The position numbers and the translations under genes are program-made. DNA of 58,733 nt from the NCBI RefSeq assembly GCF_020686945.1, contig NZ_JAJEPR010000021.1, positions 1 to 58,733 on the forward strand. Direction: 5' to 3'. Of the stretch, positions 9,177-17,094 are shown piece by piece. The notes under the pieces were generated by a model. It was not told where the DNA came from. It did no database searches and saw only the letters and a list, made by a program, of their open reading frames with translations. Numbering within the stretch: position 1 is the stretch's first letter; every line of letters begins with the position of its first letter. Source of the DNA: Limivivens faecihominis. Its GTDB lineage: Bacteria; Bacillota; Clostridia; Lachnospirales; Lachnospiraceae.

Positions 9177-10720
9177 TATTCTTCAATATCAATGTTATTT
9201 GTTATAAGGTAATACTCGGTAGGATTGATTTCAAAACCGCTCACCTTTTTGGAATAAGCGCAGATCAGCTGCTGATCTGCAACGAAATCAAAGGCCCGAT
9301 CTTTCACCAGCTCTGCACAGATTTGTTTTGCAATATCCGTTCTCTCGGTTTCATCAAAGGTTGCTTTCAGCTTTTCAGAAAGTTCGTCCACCGTCGCATT
9401 GGAATAATGTCCGTAGTTGTTGCTGCTACCGGTCTCGAACATCATGCTCACCATATACTGGGCACTTCCCGTGGGAGCCATGGCATAATTTAAAAGCGCC
9501 ACATCAAATTCTCCATTTGCCAGAGGATCATCCAGCACATCAAAGGTTTCAATCTGCATATCAATGCCGATAGCTCCAAGCTCTGCCTGCATCATATCTG
9601 CCAGCTGCAGGCATTCCGTATTATAGCTATAGGTAATAGCATGAAGAGATAAAGGTTCTCCATCTTTATCCAGAATACCATCATTATCCGTATCTTCGTA
9701 ACCCGCTTCTTTTAAAAGCTCTGCTGCCCCCTCCGGGTCATAGGAGGTTACCGCGTTTTCCATTCCCTCTGTACTTCCATATGGGAGAGTCTCCGGATAA
9801 ATGCCGTATGAAGCAGTTGCATAACCATTATAAACAACATCCGCAAAGCTTTCTCTGTCAACGCACATACCGATCGCATTTCTCACATTCACATCGTCCA
9901 CTCCGCTATGCTCCAGATTATACATCAGGAAATTAGCTCTTGTAGAGGTTGCGCTGTCCATAGTTACATTTTCATTATTCTCAAAAATTTTAGTTCCGCT
10001 GGCCGGAAGCTGGGCAATCAGATCGATTTCTCCGTTCTGCAGAGCCATATTGAGAGCTTCCGTATCATCGATAATCTTCAGATCTACCGTATCTACCTTC
10101 GGTGTTCCCCCCCAGTAGTTCTCATTTTTTTCCATCTGAACTTCTGTCATGGCAGAAAAAGAAGTTGCCACAAACGGACCGGTACAGGACACTCCAAGCT
10201 CCGGATCTGCTTCCTTATCCGCATCATAAATTCCAAGAAGCGGATCACACAGATCATTTAAAATTGTAGGATTTGGAGTCTCAGTAACGATGGTCAGTAC
10301 CTGTCCATCTGCCTCCATACTGGAGATAGCCAAAGTAGAACCGGCGCGGTCATTCTTTGCGTAAGTACGCTCAAAACATTTTTTTACAGCCTCTGCTGTA
10401 ACCGGATTTCCATCAGAAAATGTAACTCCGTCACGAATGGTAAATTTCCAGGTCAGGTCATCTACATTCTCATAGCTTTCTGCAATCCAGGGCTGGGGTA
10501 CATAGTTTGCGTCGAGACGAAACAGATTTTCACTGATGCCATAGATTGACATGATCCAGCCATCCCAGTTATAGGCAACATCCAGACTCTCTGCTCCAAA
10601 AAATCCGGTTGTTGCACCTGCTGTAAAGTGTTTTCCACTTTCTGCTGCGCTTACCCCGCTGCCTGCCAGCGAAGCCATTATTGCCGCACATAAAATCATT
10701 CCTACTGCTTTCTTTTTCAT
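9176..10720 (-). CDS. Peptide/nickel-class ABC solute-binding protein (NikA-like)
   Basis: Family 5 binding protein, 514 aa, with a signal peptide ending near VSAAES and no lipobox cysteine. NikA/DppA-like features are ISENLFRLD near the N-terminus, WKFTIRDGVTFSDG, and CTGPFVATSF. A DTDNDGILDKDGEPL segment near residue 335 resembles a calcium-binding loop often found in this family. A GGAGG site lies just before the ATG. Because a methyltransferase and an exporter share the operon, a metal-chelate or modified small-molecule ligand is plausible, but the sequence does not settle this. Confidence 0.9.
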   Translation of the reverse strand: MKKKAVGMILCAAIMASLAGSGVSAAESGKHFTAGATTGFFGAESLDVAYNWDGWIMSIYGISENLFRLDANYVPQPWIAESYENVDDLTWKFTIRDGVTFSDGNPVTAEAVKKCFERTYAKNDRAGSTLAISSMEADGQVLTIVTETPNPTILNDLCDPLLGIYDADKEADPELGVSCTGPFVATSFSAMTEVQMEKNENYWGGTPKVDTVDLKIIDDTEALNMALQNGEIDLIAQLPASGTKIFENNENVTMDSATSTRANFLMYNLEHSGVDDVNVRNAIGMCVDRESFADVVYNGYATASYGIYPETLPYGSTEGMENAVTSYDPEGAAELLKEAGYEDTDNDGILDKDGEPLSLHAITYSYNTECLQLADMMQAELGAIGIDMQIETFDVLDDPLANGEFDVALLNYAMAPTGSAQYMVSMMFETGSSNNYGHYSNATVDELSEKLKATFDETERTDIAKQICAELVKDRAFDFVADQQLICAYSKKVSGFEINPTEYYLITNNIDIEE

Positions 10721-10773
10721 TTTTTCCTCCGTTTTCTGAACAGCGTTTAAGCATGTTCCATTTTTTATCAGAA

Positions 10774-10789
10774 TATCGGGTGCCCGATA
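10774..10789 (-). promoter_or_regulatory. Short intercistronic hairpin
   Basis: A TATCGG/CCGATA stem with a 4-nt loop lies between the DppC-class permease stop and the binding-protein start. It may mark an RNA processing or stability site within the operon. Confidence 0.4.
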
Positions 10790-10796
10790 AATCTTT

Positions 10797-11612
10797 TTAC
10801 ATTTCTGCCTCAGTATCTAAAACATCTCTCAAACTGTCACCTAAAAGGTTAAAAACCGTCACCACCACAAACAGAGCAATTCCATTAAATACAATAATCC
10901 AGGGTGCTGTCTGCAGATAATCCTTTGCTTCACTCATAACGGCTCCCCACTCCGCTGTGGGTCTTACTGCTCCAAGCCCCAGGAAAGACAGACCAGCCAT
11001 ACTTAAGATCACACTTCCCACATCCATTGCAGCTGTTACCAATAATGATGGCATAACGTTGGGCAGGATATAACGGAACAGAATGGAGCATCGGCTGGCT
11101 CCGCAGATTTTTGCTGCTTTTATGTATGGCACATTTCTAAGAGAAACCGTCAGACTTCTTGCCAGACGGCAATAGGTAGTCCAGTAAACCGCACAAAGAG
11201 AAAGGATTCCGTTTATCACTCCATTTCCCAGAATTCCGGCAATTGCCACCGCTAGAATAAAAGAGGGGAATGCCTGAAAAATCAAAGTAACCTTCATAAT
11301 TACATTTTCCCAGACACCGCCAGCGAATCCAGCTATGATTCCCAATACCGTGCCCAAAGCAAACACTATGATTACAACAAACAACGCTGAAAAAACAGAA
11401 GTTTTGCTTCCGGCTATAATTCTGCAGAACACACAGCGGCCAAGATTATCCGTACCGAAAGGATATTCCAGGCACGGTTTCAGAAATGCATGCCTCATAT
11501 CCGGTTTAAAGGGCGCATGATGAATCCAATGTGATCCCTCCAATGCCGTCACAATCAGAATCAGAAATAATATCAGCGAAACACCCAGCCAGATTTTCTT
11601 TTTTTTATGCAT
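10797..11612 (-). CDS. ABC transporter permease, DppC/NikC class
   Basis: Membrane subunit of 271 aa. It has the YPFGTDNLGRCVFCR motif (the family's FGTDxxGRD, with Cys in place of Asp) and LGLGAVRPTAEWGAM-like residues before the last spans. The N-terminal cytosolic arm is short (KKKKIW, then the first span). It overlaps the preceding permease by 8 bp and has an AAGGGG ribosome site. It partners the DppB-class subunit at 11605-12549. Confidence 0.9.
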   Translation of the reverse strand: MHKKKKIWLGVSLILFLILIVTALEGSHWIHHAPFKPDMRHAFLKPCLEYPFGTDNLGRCVFCRIIAGSKTSVFSALFVVIIVFALGTVLGIIAGFAGGVWENVIMKVTLIFQAFPSFILAVAIAGILGNGVINGILSLCAVYWTTYCRLARSLTVSLRNVPYIKAAKICGASRCSILFRYILPNVMPSLLVTAAMDVGSVILSMAGLSFLGLGAVRPTAEWGAVMSEAKDYLQTAPWIIVFNGIALFVVVTVFNLLGDSLRDVLDTEAEM

Positions 11613-12549
11613 CTTTATTCACCCCTTTTCTTACTCGTGGATCAAGGAGTTGATAAGATGCATCCACAACAAAATTTATCACCAGAAAGATCAGCGCCAT
11701 CCAGACAACATATCCCTGAATCACCGGATAGTCTCTGTAATTTATAGCGTCTACAGCCAGTTTTCCAACTCCTGGCCAGGAAAAAATGCTTTCTACAATG
11801 GTTGTTCCACCCATCATATTTCCAATCGACATTCCAAAAAGAGTCACCAGCGGAAGCATACAGTTTTTTAAAACATGCCCGAAGAGAATCTTTCTCTCTG
11901 AAATTCCACGGCTTTTCAGGCCATCAATATATCCTTTTGACATTTCTTTTAAAACAATAGCTCTTACCTGCCGGATATACCAGGCAGCCAGTGTCAGTGC
12001 CAGTACCAGCGCCGGCATCAGGATTCCTTTCCAGTCCCTGGTTGCAATTACTGGAAGCAGACCCAGCTTTAATGCAAAAACATACATCAAAATAAGGGCA
12101 ATAAAGAAAGAGGGAAGGGAAGAAAACAGATAGGTGAGCCCCCTCCAGATATTATCGAAAAGTCCATTCCTGTACTTTGCACATAAAATGCCTATGGGCA
12201 GCGAAATCAGGACAACCAGCAGCATGGATACTGCTGTAAGTGCAACCGTATAGGGGAGATTCTTTGCCAGTTCTGCAGCAACTTCTTTTTTCGATTTATA
12301 GGAAGTTCCGAGATCCCCTTTACAAAGATTTATCATCCAGTCTTTGTACTGTATCAGAAGCGGCTTATTCAGGCCCAGTTCTTCCCTTTTGGCTTCCAGT
12401 TGTTCTTCTGTCACCATCATTCCGGATTTTTTCAACATCCTCTCTGCCGCATCCCCCGGAGACAGCCAGGATAGAAGAAAAGACAAAAATGTAATTCCCA
12501 CCAGCAGGATCACTGACTGTACAAGTCCCCGCATTATTCGTTTTTTCAT
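11605..12549 (-). CDS. ABC transporter permease, DppB/NikB class
   Basis: Membrane subunit of 314 aa with the usual first span, the LSPGDAAERM segment, the EEQLEAKREELGLNKPL stretch of DppB/NikB proteins, and a DPRVRKG ending. AGGAGA precedes the ATG at 12549. The gap to the methyltransferase stop is 13 bp, placing both in one transcript. Confidence 0.92.
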   Translation of the reverse strand: MKKRIMRGLVQSVILLVGITFLSFLLSWLSPGDAAERMLKKSGMMVTEEQLEAKREELGLNKPLLIQYKDWMINLCKGDLGTSYKSKKEVAAELAKNLPYTVALTAVSMLLVVLISLPIGILCAKYRNGLFDNIWRGLTYLFSSLPSFFIALILMYVFALKLGLLPVIATRDWKGILMPALVLALTLAAWYIRQVRAIVLKEMSKGYIDGLKSRGISERKILFGHVLKNCMLPLVTLFGMSIGNMMGGTTIVESIFSWPGVGKLAVDAINYRDYPVIQGYVVWMALIFLVINFVVDASYQLLDPRVRKGVNKDA

Positions 12550-12562
12550 ACGTTTTTTTCTC

Positions 12563-13336
12563 CTAATCCAGGGGTTTTTCAGCCCGTATCATAAACATAG
12601 GCGTATTTCCATACAGAAGCTTTTCTTTTTCATCCCACATTTCTTCTATGATGCTGCGCTCACAGGAAATGTTTTCATATCCGATTCCTTGTAAAAGCCC
12701 CATATCCCAGTCGGGCCTTTTCCGATCTCCGAGAACATGGCTTCCAACGTTCCTCTCATGTTCTTCCGTATCTTTTAAATTCGACTTTTTATCAAAAGCG
12801 TCTCCATAGAGACGGATGCACTCTTCCCGCCTTTTCAGGCTTTCTGTCCTTAGTTTTTCATCACATTCTGTCAGATGCCAGTTAGCGTCAAAAATCAGCA
12901 ATGTTCCACCAGGTTTAAGCACTCTCAGCCATTCTTTGTAGACCTTTTTGTGATCACGGAGCGTATGCGTCAGATTCCGGCTGATTACCGCATCAAAAGT
13001 ATTGTCTGCAAAATCCAGTTGATGACAGTCCATTTTTCTGAATACAGGAGCTAGTCCGAGTCGGGCAGCCTTTAATCTGGCCTCCTGCAGCATTTTTTCC
13101 GCTCCATCTATTCCAACAGTTTCCATACATGCCTGATTTAATATAATAGTAAAAAAACCTGGCCCGCAGCCCGCGTCAAGGATTTTTGGTTTTTGGCTGG
13201 AAGAAATATTTTCCGTGATTTTTTTTGTCCACTTTTTCACCCGGAAGCTGCTTAATTCATCGTCGATGATCCAGCTGTAATTTTCTGCACCATCCGACCA
13301 GTAGCGGTCTATTTCCTTCTGTTCCAAATTTTCCAT
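12563..13336 (-). CDS. Class I SAM-dependent methyltransferase
   Basis: A 257-aa cytosolic protein with motif I DAGCGPG at residues 54-60, an acidic end of strand 2 (VGIDGAEKM), MDCHQLDFADNTFDAVISR, and the LKPGGTLLIFDANW post-motif. This is the UbiE/methyltransferase-11 type that methylates small molecules. It is the promoter-proximal gene of the importer/MATE operon, so it probably acts on the imported compound or on an exported partner. The substrate is unknown. A CAGGAGC ribosome site precedes the ATG. Confidence 0.88.
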   Translation of the reverse strand: MENLEQKEIDRYWSDGAENYSWIIDDELSSFRVKKWTKKITENISSSQKPKILDAGCGPGFFTIILNQACMETVGIDGAEKMLQEARLKAARLGLAPVFRKMDCHQLDFADNTFDAVISRNLTHTLRDHKKVYKEWLRVLKPGGTLLIFDANWHLTECDEKLRTESLKRREECIRLYGDAFDKKSNLKDTEEHERNVGSHVLGDRKRPDWDMGLLQGIGYENISCERSIIEEMWDEKEKLLYGNTPMFMIRAEKPLD

Positions 13337-13371
13337 CTGTCTGCTCCTGAAAATTTTATATACTTTCTCAT

Positions 13372-13410
13372 AAAAAGAGACATATCCTTTTATAAATCAG
13401 GATATGCCTC
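13372..13410 (-). terminator. Intrinsic terminator in the methyltransferase operon leader
   Basis: On the minus strand a 12-bp stem (GAGGCATATCCT with AGGATATGTCTC, one G-U pair) and a 10-nt loop are followed by five U residues. It ends about 36 nt before the methyltransferase ATG. In that position it can act as an attenuator for the operon, or it may end transcription arriving from the P-II remnant. The rest of 13411-13702 is AT-rich and holds the candidate promoter listed next; I see no gene there. Confidence 0.7.
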
Positions 13411-13504
13411 AACGTCTTGGGAAACTTTAAATATACTTGCTGTACTTTAAGTTTGTCCAATACATCAGTTTGATTTGGAGGTATGACGTACTTGACATGT
13501 TTTT

Positions 13505-13533
13505 ATCATACTTGATCTTTCAAACAGCCACAA
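13505..13533 (-). promoter_or_regulatory. Candidate promoter of the methyltransferase/importer operon
   Basis: On the minus strand TTGTGG (13528-13533), 17 bp and TATGAT (13505-13510). The -10 is good and the -35 weak. It would place roughly 120 nt of leader, including an imperfect AAACTT...AAGTTT inverted repeat near 13424-13456, before the leader terminator. Confidence 0.35.
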
Positions 13534-13702
13534 GCTCCCCCCAGGGATATAAATTTCAGTTTTTTTGATTATTTTTAATTTTGAAAATTTCCTCTTTTTA
13601 TCCGCTTTTTTGATATTTTTCAAGGTAATTCTACTTTTATACCAGAGATTTTTTCCTATCCGGGGGATTCTCTGTATCAGAAATGTGATCGTGGACTGCA
13701 AG

Positions 13703-13727
13703 ACTCCGATGGTTTTCCCCCTGCAAT
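13703..13727 (+). repeat. 25-bp direct repeat, right copy
   Basis: Identical to 511-535. It ends five bases before the stop codon of the P-II remnant. It carries only one arm of the hairpin present at the left copy. Confidence 0.85.
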
Positions 13728-13732
13728 ATTCT

Positions 13733-14590
13733 TTACTCGGAAGACGCCCCCTGCATCGCATCATACCCGCTCTCGCCGGTGCGTACTCTTACCACATCAT
13801 CCAGTGTATAAATAAAGATCTTTCCATCTCCCACATGTCCTGTATACAAAACTCTTCTTACCGTGTTGACCACTTCGTCCACAGGTACTTTCGCCACTAC
13901 CACTTCTACCCGGATCTTGGCCCGGAGCTGGACTGCCACGGGGACACCGCGGTAAAACTCATTGTATCCCTTCTGGACGCCGCAGCCGGTCACAGGAAAT
14001 ACGGTCATTCCCGTAATTCCGATATCGTTCAAAGCGGTCTTGAGATTTTCAAGTTTCTCTTTCCGGGCAATAATCTCAATCTTTGTGAGAGGCTGGCGCG
14101 CTTCTTCGATCGGCGGGTACACATACGGTTTATGAAGCTCTACTTCTTCTCTCCGTCCGTCGGTCTGGGCTTCCAGATAAGCGTCGCTCCAGTCCATCGT
14201 ATCAATATTCATGGCAAAATCATGATAAACGCTCATGATTCCATACTCACTGATATCTGCTCCCTCGATCTCCTCCGCTGCTGTCAGTCTCAGGCGTCAG
14301 GCCTTTTTCAGAAGCCAGAAAACCAGGGCTGTTCCGGCTCCTGCAAAGGCGAAAGCCCAGATGCCGGCAAGGAGCTGAACGGCCAGAAGCAGAATGCCGC
14401 CTCCATGGGCCAGTCCGCCCTCTGTGGAGGAGATGCCCACAGCCAGAAGGCCCAGAATCCCGGCAACGCCAAAGATCGAACAGAGTCCTGCAGGATCATC
14501 CACCTTCATGTTCTGATCCATATTTTCAATCATCAGTACCGAAAAGAAACCTGCCAGCACTGCCAGCACACACACGCCTTCTCGATTCAG
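13733..14590 (-). pseudogene. Remnant of a fused ammonium transporter/P-II protein gene
   Basis: Two open stretches lie in one frame. The upstream part (14575-14300) encodes the end of an Amt channel (KVDDPAG, then glycine-rich spans, ending LLKKA). The downstream part (to 13733) encodes a tail with IEGADISEYG followed by a GlnK/P-II domain with KGYNEFYRG at the T-loop and GDGKIF near the end. A single in-frame TGA at 14297-14299 separates them. The first roughly 300 or more Amt residues are missing, replaced by the CGGC-domain gene. The P-II part could still be made from an internal ATG at 14236, but no ribosome site precedes it. Intact relatives would import ammonium and sense nitrogen. Confidence 0.8.
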
Positions 14591-14925
14591 TGTGTTCCAT
14601 CGACCACTTCAATGCCTTCTTCTTCCAGCATCTCCATGATCCTTGCCACGTTCTTGCAGCGCACACCTTCTTTGTTTTTCGTGCAGAGTCCCACATGGAC
14701 GGTCTCCACACCTTCCTGTTTCATGCGTTCTACTTTTTCTTTCATGCCGTCGTCTTCGTCGGGATCGTTTCCGCAGCCGTTGCAGCGCATAAAGGCTGCT
14801 ACTTCCACATCCATTCCTTTGTATCTTTCAAAGCTTCTGATCCGCTTATTGAACGCGGTAAAACAGGCTGCCCCCGCACAGACTTTATTGGAATTGAGGC
14901 AATTTAACATAGCAATTTTTTTCAT
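14587..14925 (-). CDS. CGGC-domain protein
   Basis: A 112-aa protein beginning MKKIAMLNC, with a CAGAAC pair near residue 16-21, RCNGCGND at about residue 47 (the CGGC position, here CNGC), and further cysteines at CTKNKEGVRC. CGGC domains are small cysteine-rich, probably metal-binding proteins of unknown function. It overlaps the edge of the broken Amt gene. Downstream transcription from it would run into the P-II remnant. Confidence 0.75.
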   Translation of the reverse strand: MKKIAMLNCLNSNKVCAGAACFTAFNKRIRSFERYKGMDVEVAAFMRCNGCGNDPDEDDGMKEKVERMKQEGVETVHVGLCTKNKEGVRCKNVARIMEMLEEEGIEVVDGTH

Positions 14926-14993
14926 TATGTATCCCTAACCTTTCTTTTTTGCAGACAAGTCAATATGGCAGTTACTTAATATTCACTGTACAA

Positions 14994-15242
14994 GGCGCCT
15001 TTTCCCAAAAAGCGCCCTCCTAATATCACCTATGAATTGCTCCGCTGCTACGCAGCTCCCGCAATCCGCCAAACATTCGAAATCCGCTGATTTACTGCGT
15101 AAATCGCTACTATCTACACTCCGTTTCGGTCGGTGCAAAACGAACATTCACTGGATGTTCTGCATCTCATATTTGGCGAGGCCCAAGCTCAAAAGTCTTA
15201 TCGTGCAAGCAAGAACGACTTTTCGAGCTTTTGCCCCTGGTA
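14994..15242. repeat. Non-coding stretch built of successive stem-loops
   Basis: The 317-bp gap 14926-15242 holds no credible gene. It contains consecutive self-complementary segments: GGCGC/GCGCC (14994-15016), GCTGC/GCAGC (about 15041), GATTTAC/GTAAATC (about 15090-15106), GAACATT/AATGTTC (about 15140-15160), and AAGCTC-AAAAGTC paired with GACTTTT-CGAGCTT (15188-15230). The ATTCGAAATCCGC segment resembles ATTCGCAATCCGC at 41344, so it may be an interspersed structured element. The last stem follows the BtuD-type gene on the minus strand and may end that transcript. Confidence 0.55.
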
Positions 15243-15998
15243 TCAATAGAATAAAATATGCATATTTCCCTTACTGTCCTCCACGATATCGCTCTCCACC
15301 TCGTAGATCTCCCGGATCAGTTCCCGGGTCAGGATCTCCCGCGGGGTACCCTGAGCGACGATCTCACCATTTTTCAGCACATAGATCCGGTCGCAGAACA
15401 TGGCCGCAATATTGAGGTCATGGATGGCGGAAATTACCGTGGCATCCAGTTTTTTCACGATCTTCAAAAGCTGAAGCTGATGGGTAATGTCCAGATGGTT
15501 CGTGGGCTCGTCCAGAATGAGGCAGGGGGTCTGCTGGGCCAGGGCCCGGGCAAGAATCACCCTCTGCTGCTCACCGCCGGAGAGCGTCGAAAAGCTCCGG
15601 TCCGCAAACTCAGCCATTCCAACGGTCTTTAAGGCTTCCGCCACAATCGCGTAATCCTCGGCATTATCCCGCTCCAGCGCTTTCTTGTGCGGGGAACGGC
15701 CCATGAGGACCACTTCCCGCACAGAAAAATCAAAATTATAATAGTTGTGCTGGGCTACCACGCCCAGGCTTCTGGCGGAAGTCTTGTAATTCATATCCTT
15801 CAAAGGCTTTCCATCCAGAAAAACGGCTCCCTTGTCCGGGGAGAGCACGCGGTAAACGCACTTCAAAAGCGTGGATTTCCCGCTTCCGTTGGGACCGATC
15901 AGGCCCACAAATTCCCGGTTTCCAGCCTCCATCGAAACACCTTTCAGGATTGCTTCCGCTCCGTAGGACAGTTTGATGTCTTCTGCTTTTACATTCAT
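15243..15998 (-). CDS. btuD: Cobalamin/iron-chelate ABC importer ATPase
   Basis: A 251-aa FecE/BtuD-type nucleotide-binding subunit with GPNGSGKST at residues 35-43, LSGGEQQRVILARAL, and CLILDEPTNHLD. The ABC subfamily alone would allow a siderophore, haem or corrinoid. The cobalamin riboswitch upstream of the operon makes corrinoid import the best call. Its ATG overlaps the permease stop (ATGA), with GGAGG a little upstream. It is the last gene of the operon. Confidence 0.88.
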   Translation of the reverse strand: MNVKAEDIKLSYGAEAILKGVSMEAGNREFVGLIGPNGSGKSTLLKCVYRVLSPDKGAVFLDGKPLKDMNYKTSARSLGVVAQHNYYNFDFSVREVVLMGRSPHKKALERDNAEDYAIVAEALKTVGMAEFADRSFSTLSGGEQQRVILARALAQQTPCLILDEPTNHLDITHQLQLLKIVKKLDATVISAIHDLNIAAMFCDRIYVLKNGEIVAQGTPREILTRELIREIYEVESDIVEDSKGNMHILFY

Positions 15999-17083
15999 CC
16001 TCTGCCACCTCCGAATCCGTAAGACCGACGTACCATCAGATAGATAAAGCAGGGCGCACCGATGATGGAAACCAGGATACCGATGGGCATCTCAGAATTT
16101 TTCAGGATGACACGACAGCCTACATCCGCCCAGATGAGGAAAATGGCTCCCACCAGAGCGCAGAGGGGCACCAGTCTTCTGTGGTCCGTTCCGAAAATCA
16201 TCCGCACCGCATGGGGCACGATCAGGCCCACGAAACCGATGGTTCCCGCCGCATAAACGGCAAAACCAACCATCAGGGAGGACAGGATCATATAGAGGTT
16301 TCTCGCCCGGTGAAGGTCCGTTCCCAGTGTGATGGAGGCCTCATCTCCCAGAAGCATCAGGTTCAGATTCCGGAACTGGGACCAGAAAATCAGCGTTCCG
16401 ATGAACACCACCGGAAGAAGCACGCCCACCCGCTGCCATTTGGCTCCGGCCAGGCTTCCCATCGTCCAGAACATGATTTCTGAAGTGGCGTTTTTATTAT
16501 TTACAATATAAATGGCAAAATTTCCGATCGCAGAGCAGACGGAGCTCACAGCCATTCCGGCCAGGATCAGCTTGCCCGCATTGGATCTTCCGCCGATATT
16601 TGCGATAAAAAGAACCAGGAAAGACGTTCCCATCGCTCCCAGGAACGCCATTACACCCACGGAATTGGCTCCAAAAAGGGCTCCGAAGCCAAAAAGGACG
16701 CCGATCGTGGCTCCCAGAGAAGCGCCGGAAGAGATTCCCAAAACATAAGGATCTGCCAGCGGGTTTTTCACCACGGCCTGCATGACCACGCCGCAGACTG
16801 CCAGTCCCATACCCACACAAAGGGCAAGGATCACCCGGGGAAACCGGATGATCCATACCACGTCATGGACAGCTCCTTCTGCAAAATCTGAAAATTTTCG
16901 AATATGAAAAAGTTCATAGGCAACGACGCTGTAGACTTCCTTCACAGAAAGATCGGCATTTCCGAAGGTGATCGAAGCCAGAACGGAAAACACTAGCAGC
17001 GCCAGCAGTACGATGAGGACTGTGGTAAAACCGACGGTGGAAAGGCCCACCCGTCTACCGCGTCCGCTGTCACTTTTTTTCAC
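15995..17083 (-). CDS. btuC: Cobalamin/iron-chelate ABC permease (FecCD family)
   Basis: A 362-aa polytopic permease with about ten spans. It has the family motifs RFPRVILA, VVKNPLADPYVLGISSGAS and IGFVGLIVPHAVRM. It starts at a GTG with an AAGGAG site eight bases upstream. It works as a homodimer with the ATPase at 15243-15998. Riboswitch control points to a corrinoid substrate. Confidence 0.9.
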   Translation of the reverse strand: MKKSDSGRGRRVGLSTVGFTTVLIVLLALLVFSVLASITFGNADLSVKEVYSVVAYELFHIRKFSDFAEGAVHDVVWIIRFPRVILALCVGMGLAVCGVVMQAVVKNPLADPYVLGISSGASLGATIGVLFGFGALFGANSVGVMAFLGAMGTSFLVLFIANIGGRSNAGKLILAGMAVSSVCSAIGNFAIYIVNNKNATSEIMFWTMGSLAGAKWQRVGVLLPVVFIGTLIFWSQFRNLNLMLLGDEASITLGTDLHRARNLYMILSSLMVGFAVYAAGTIGFVGLIVPHAVRMIFGTDHRRLVPLCALVGAIFLIWADVGCRVILKNSEMPIGILVSIIGAPCFIYLMVRRSYGFGGGRG

Positions 17084-17094
17084 TTTTTAACTCC

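Noticed and set aside
6138..13336. A staphylopine-type opine metallophore locus
   Set aside because: The importer, exporter and methyltransferase are suggestive, but no nicotianamine-synthase-like, racemase or opine dehydrogenase gene is present in the window.
13465..13764. A 99-codon minus-strand frame
   Set aside because: Basic low-complexity translation across promoter and repeat sequence, no ribosome site, and it overlaps the 25-bp repeat and the P-II end.
13565..14938. A 457-codon open frame on the plus strand
   Set aside because: It runs antisense to the Amt/P-II remnant and CGGC gene, lacks a ribosome site and homology, and is explained by the GC-rich third positions of the minus-strand genes.
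15032..15415. A 127-codon plus-strand frame
   Set aside because: It begins in the stem-loop repeat and runs antisense into the BtuD-type gene; no ribosome site or homology.
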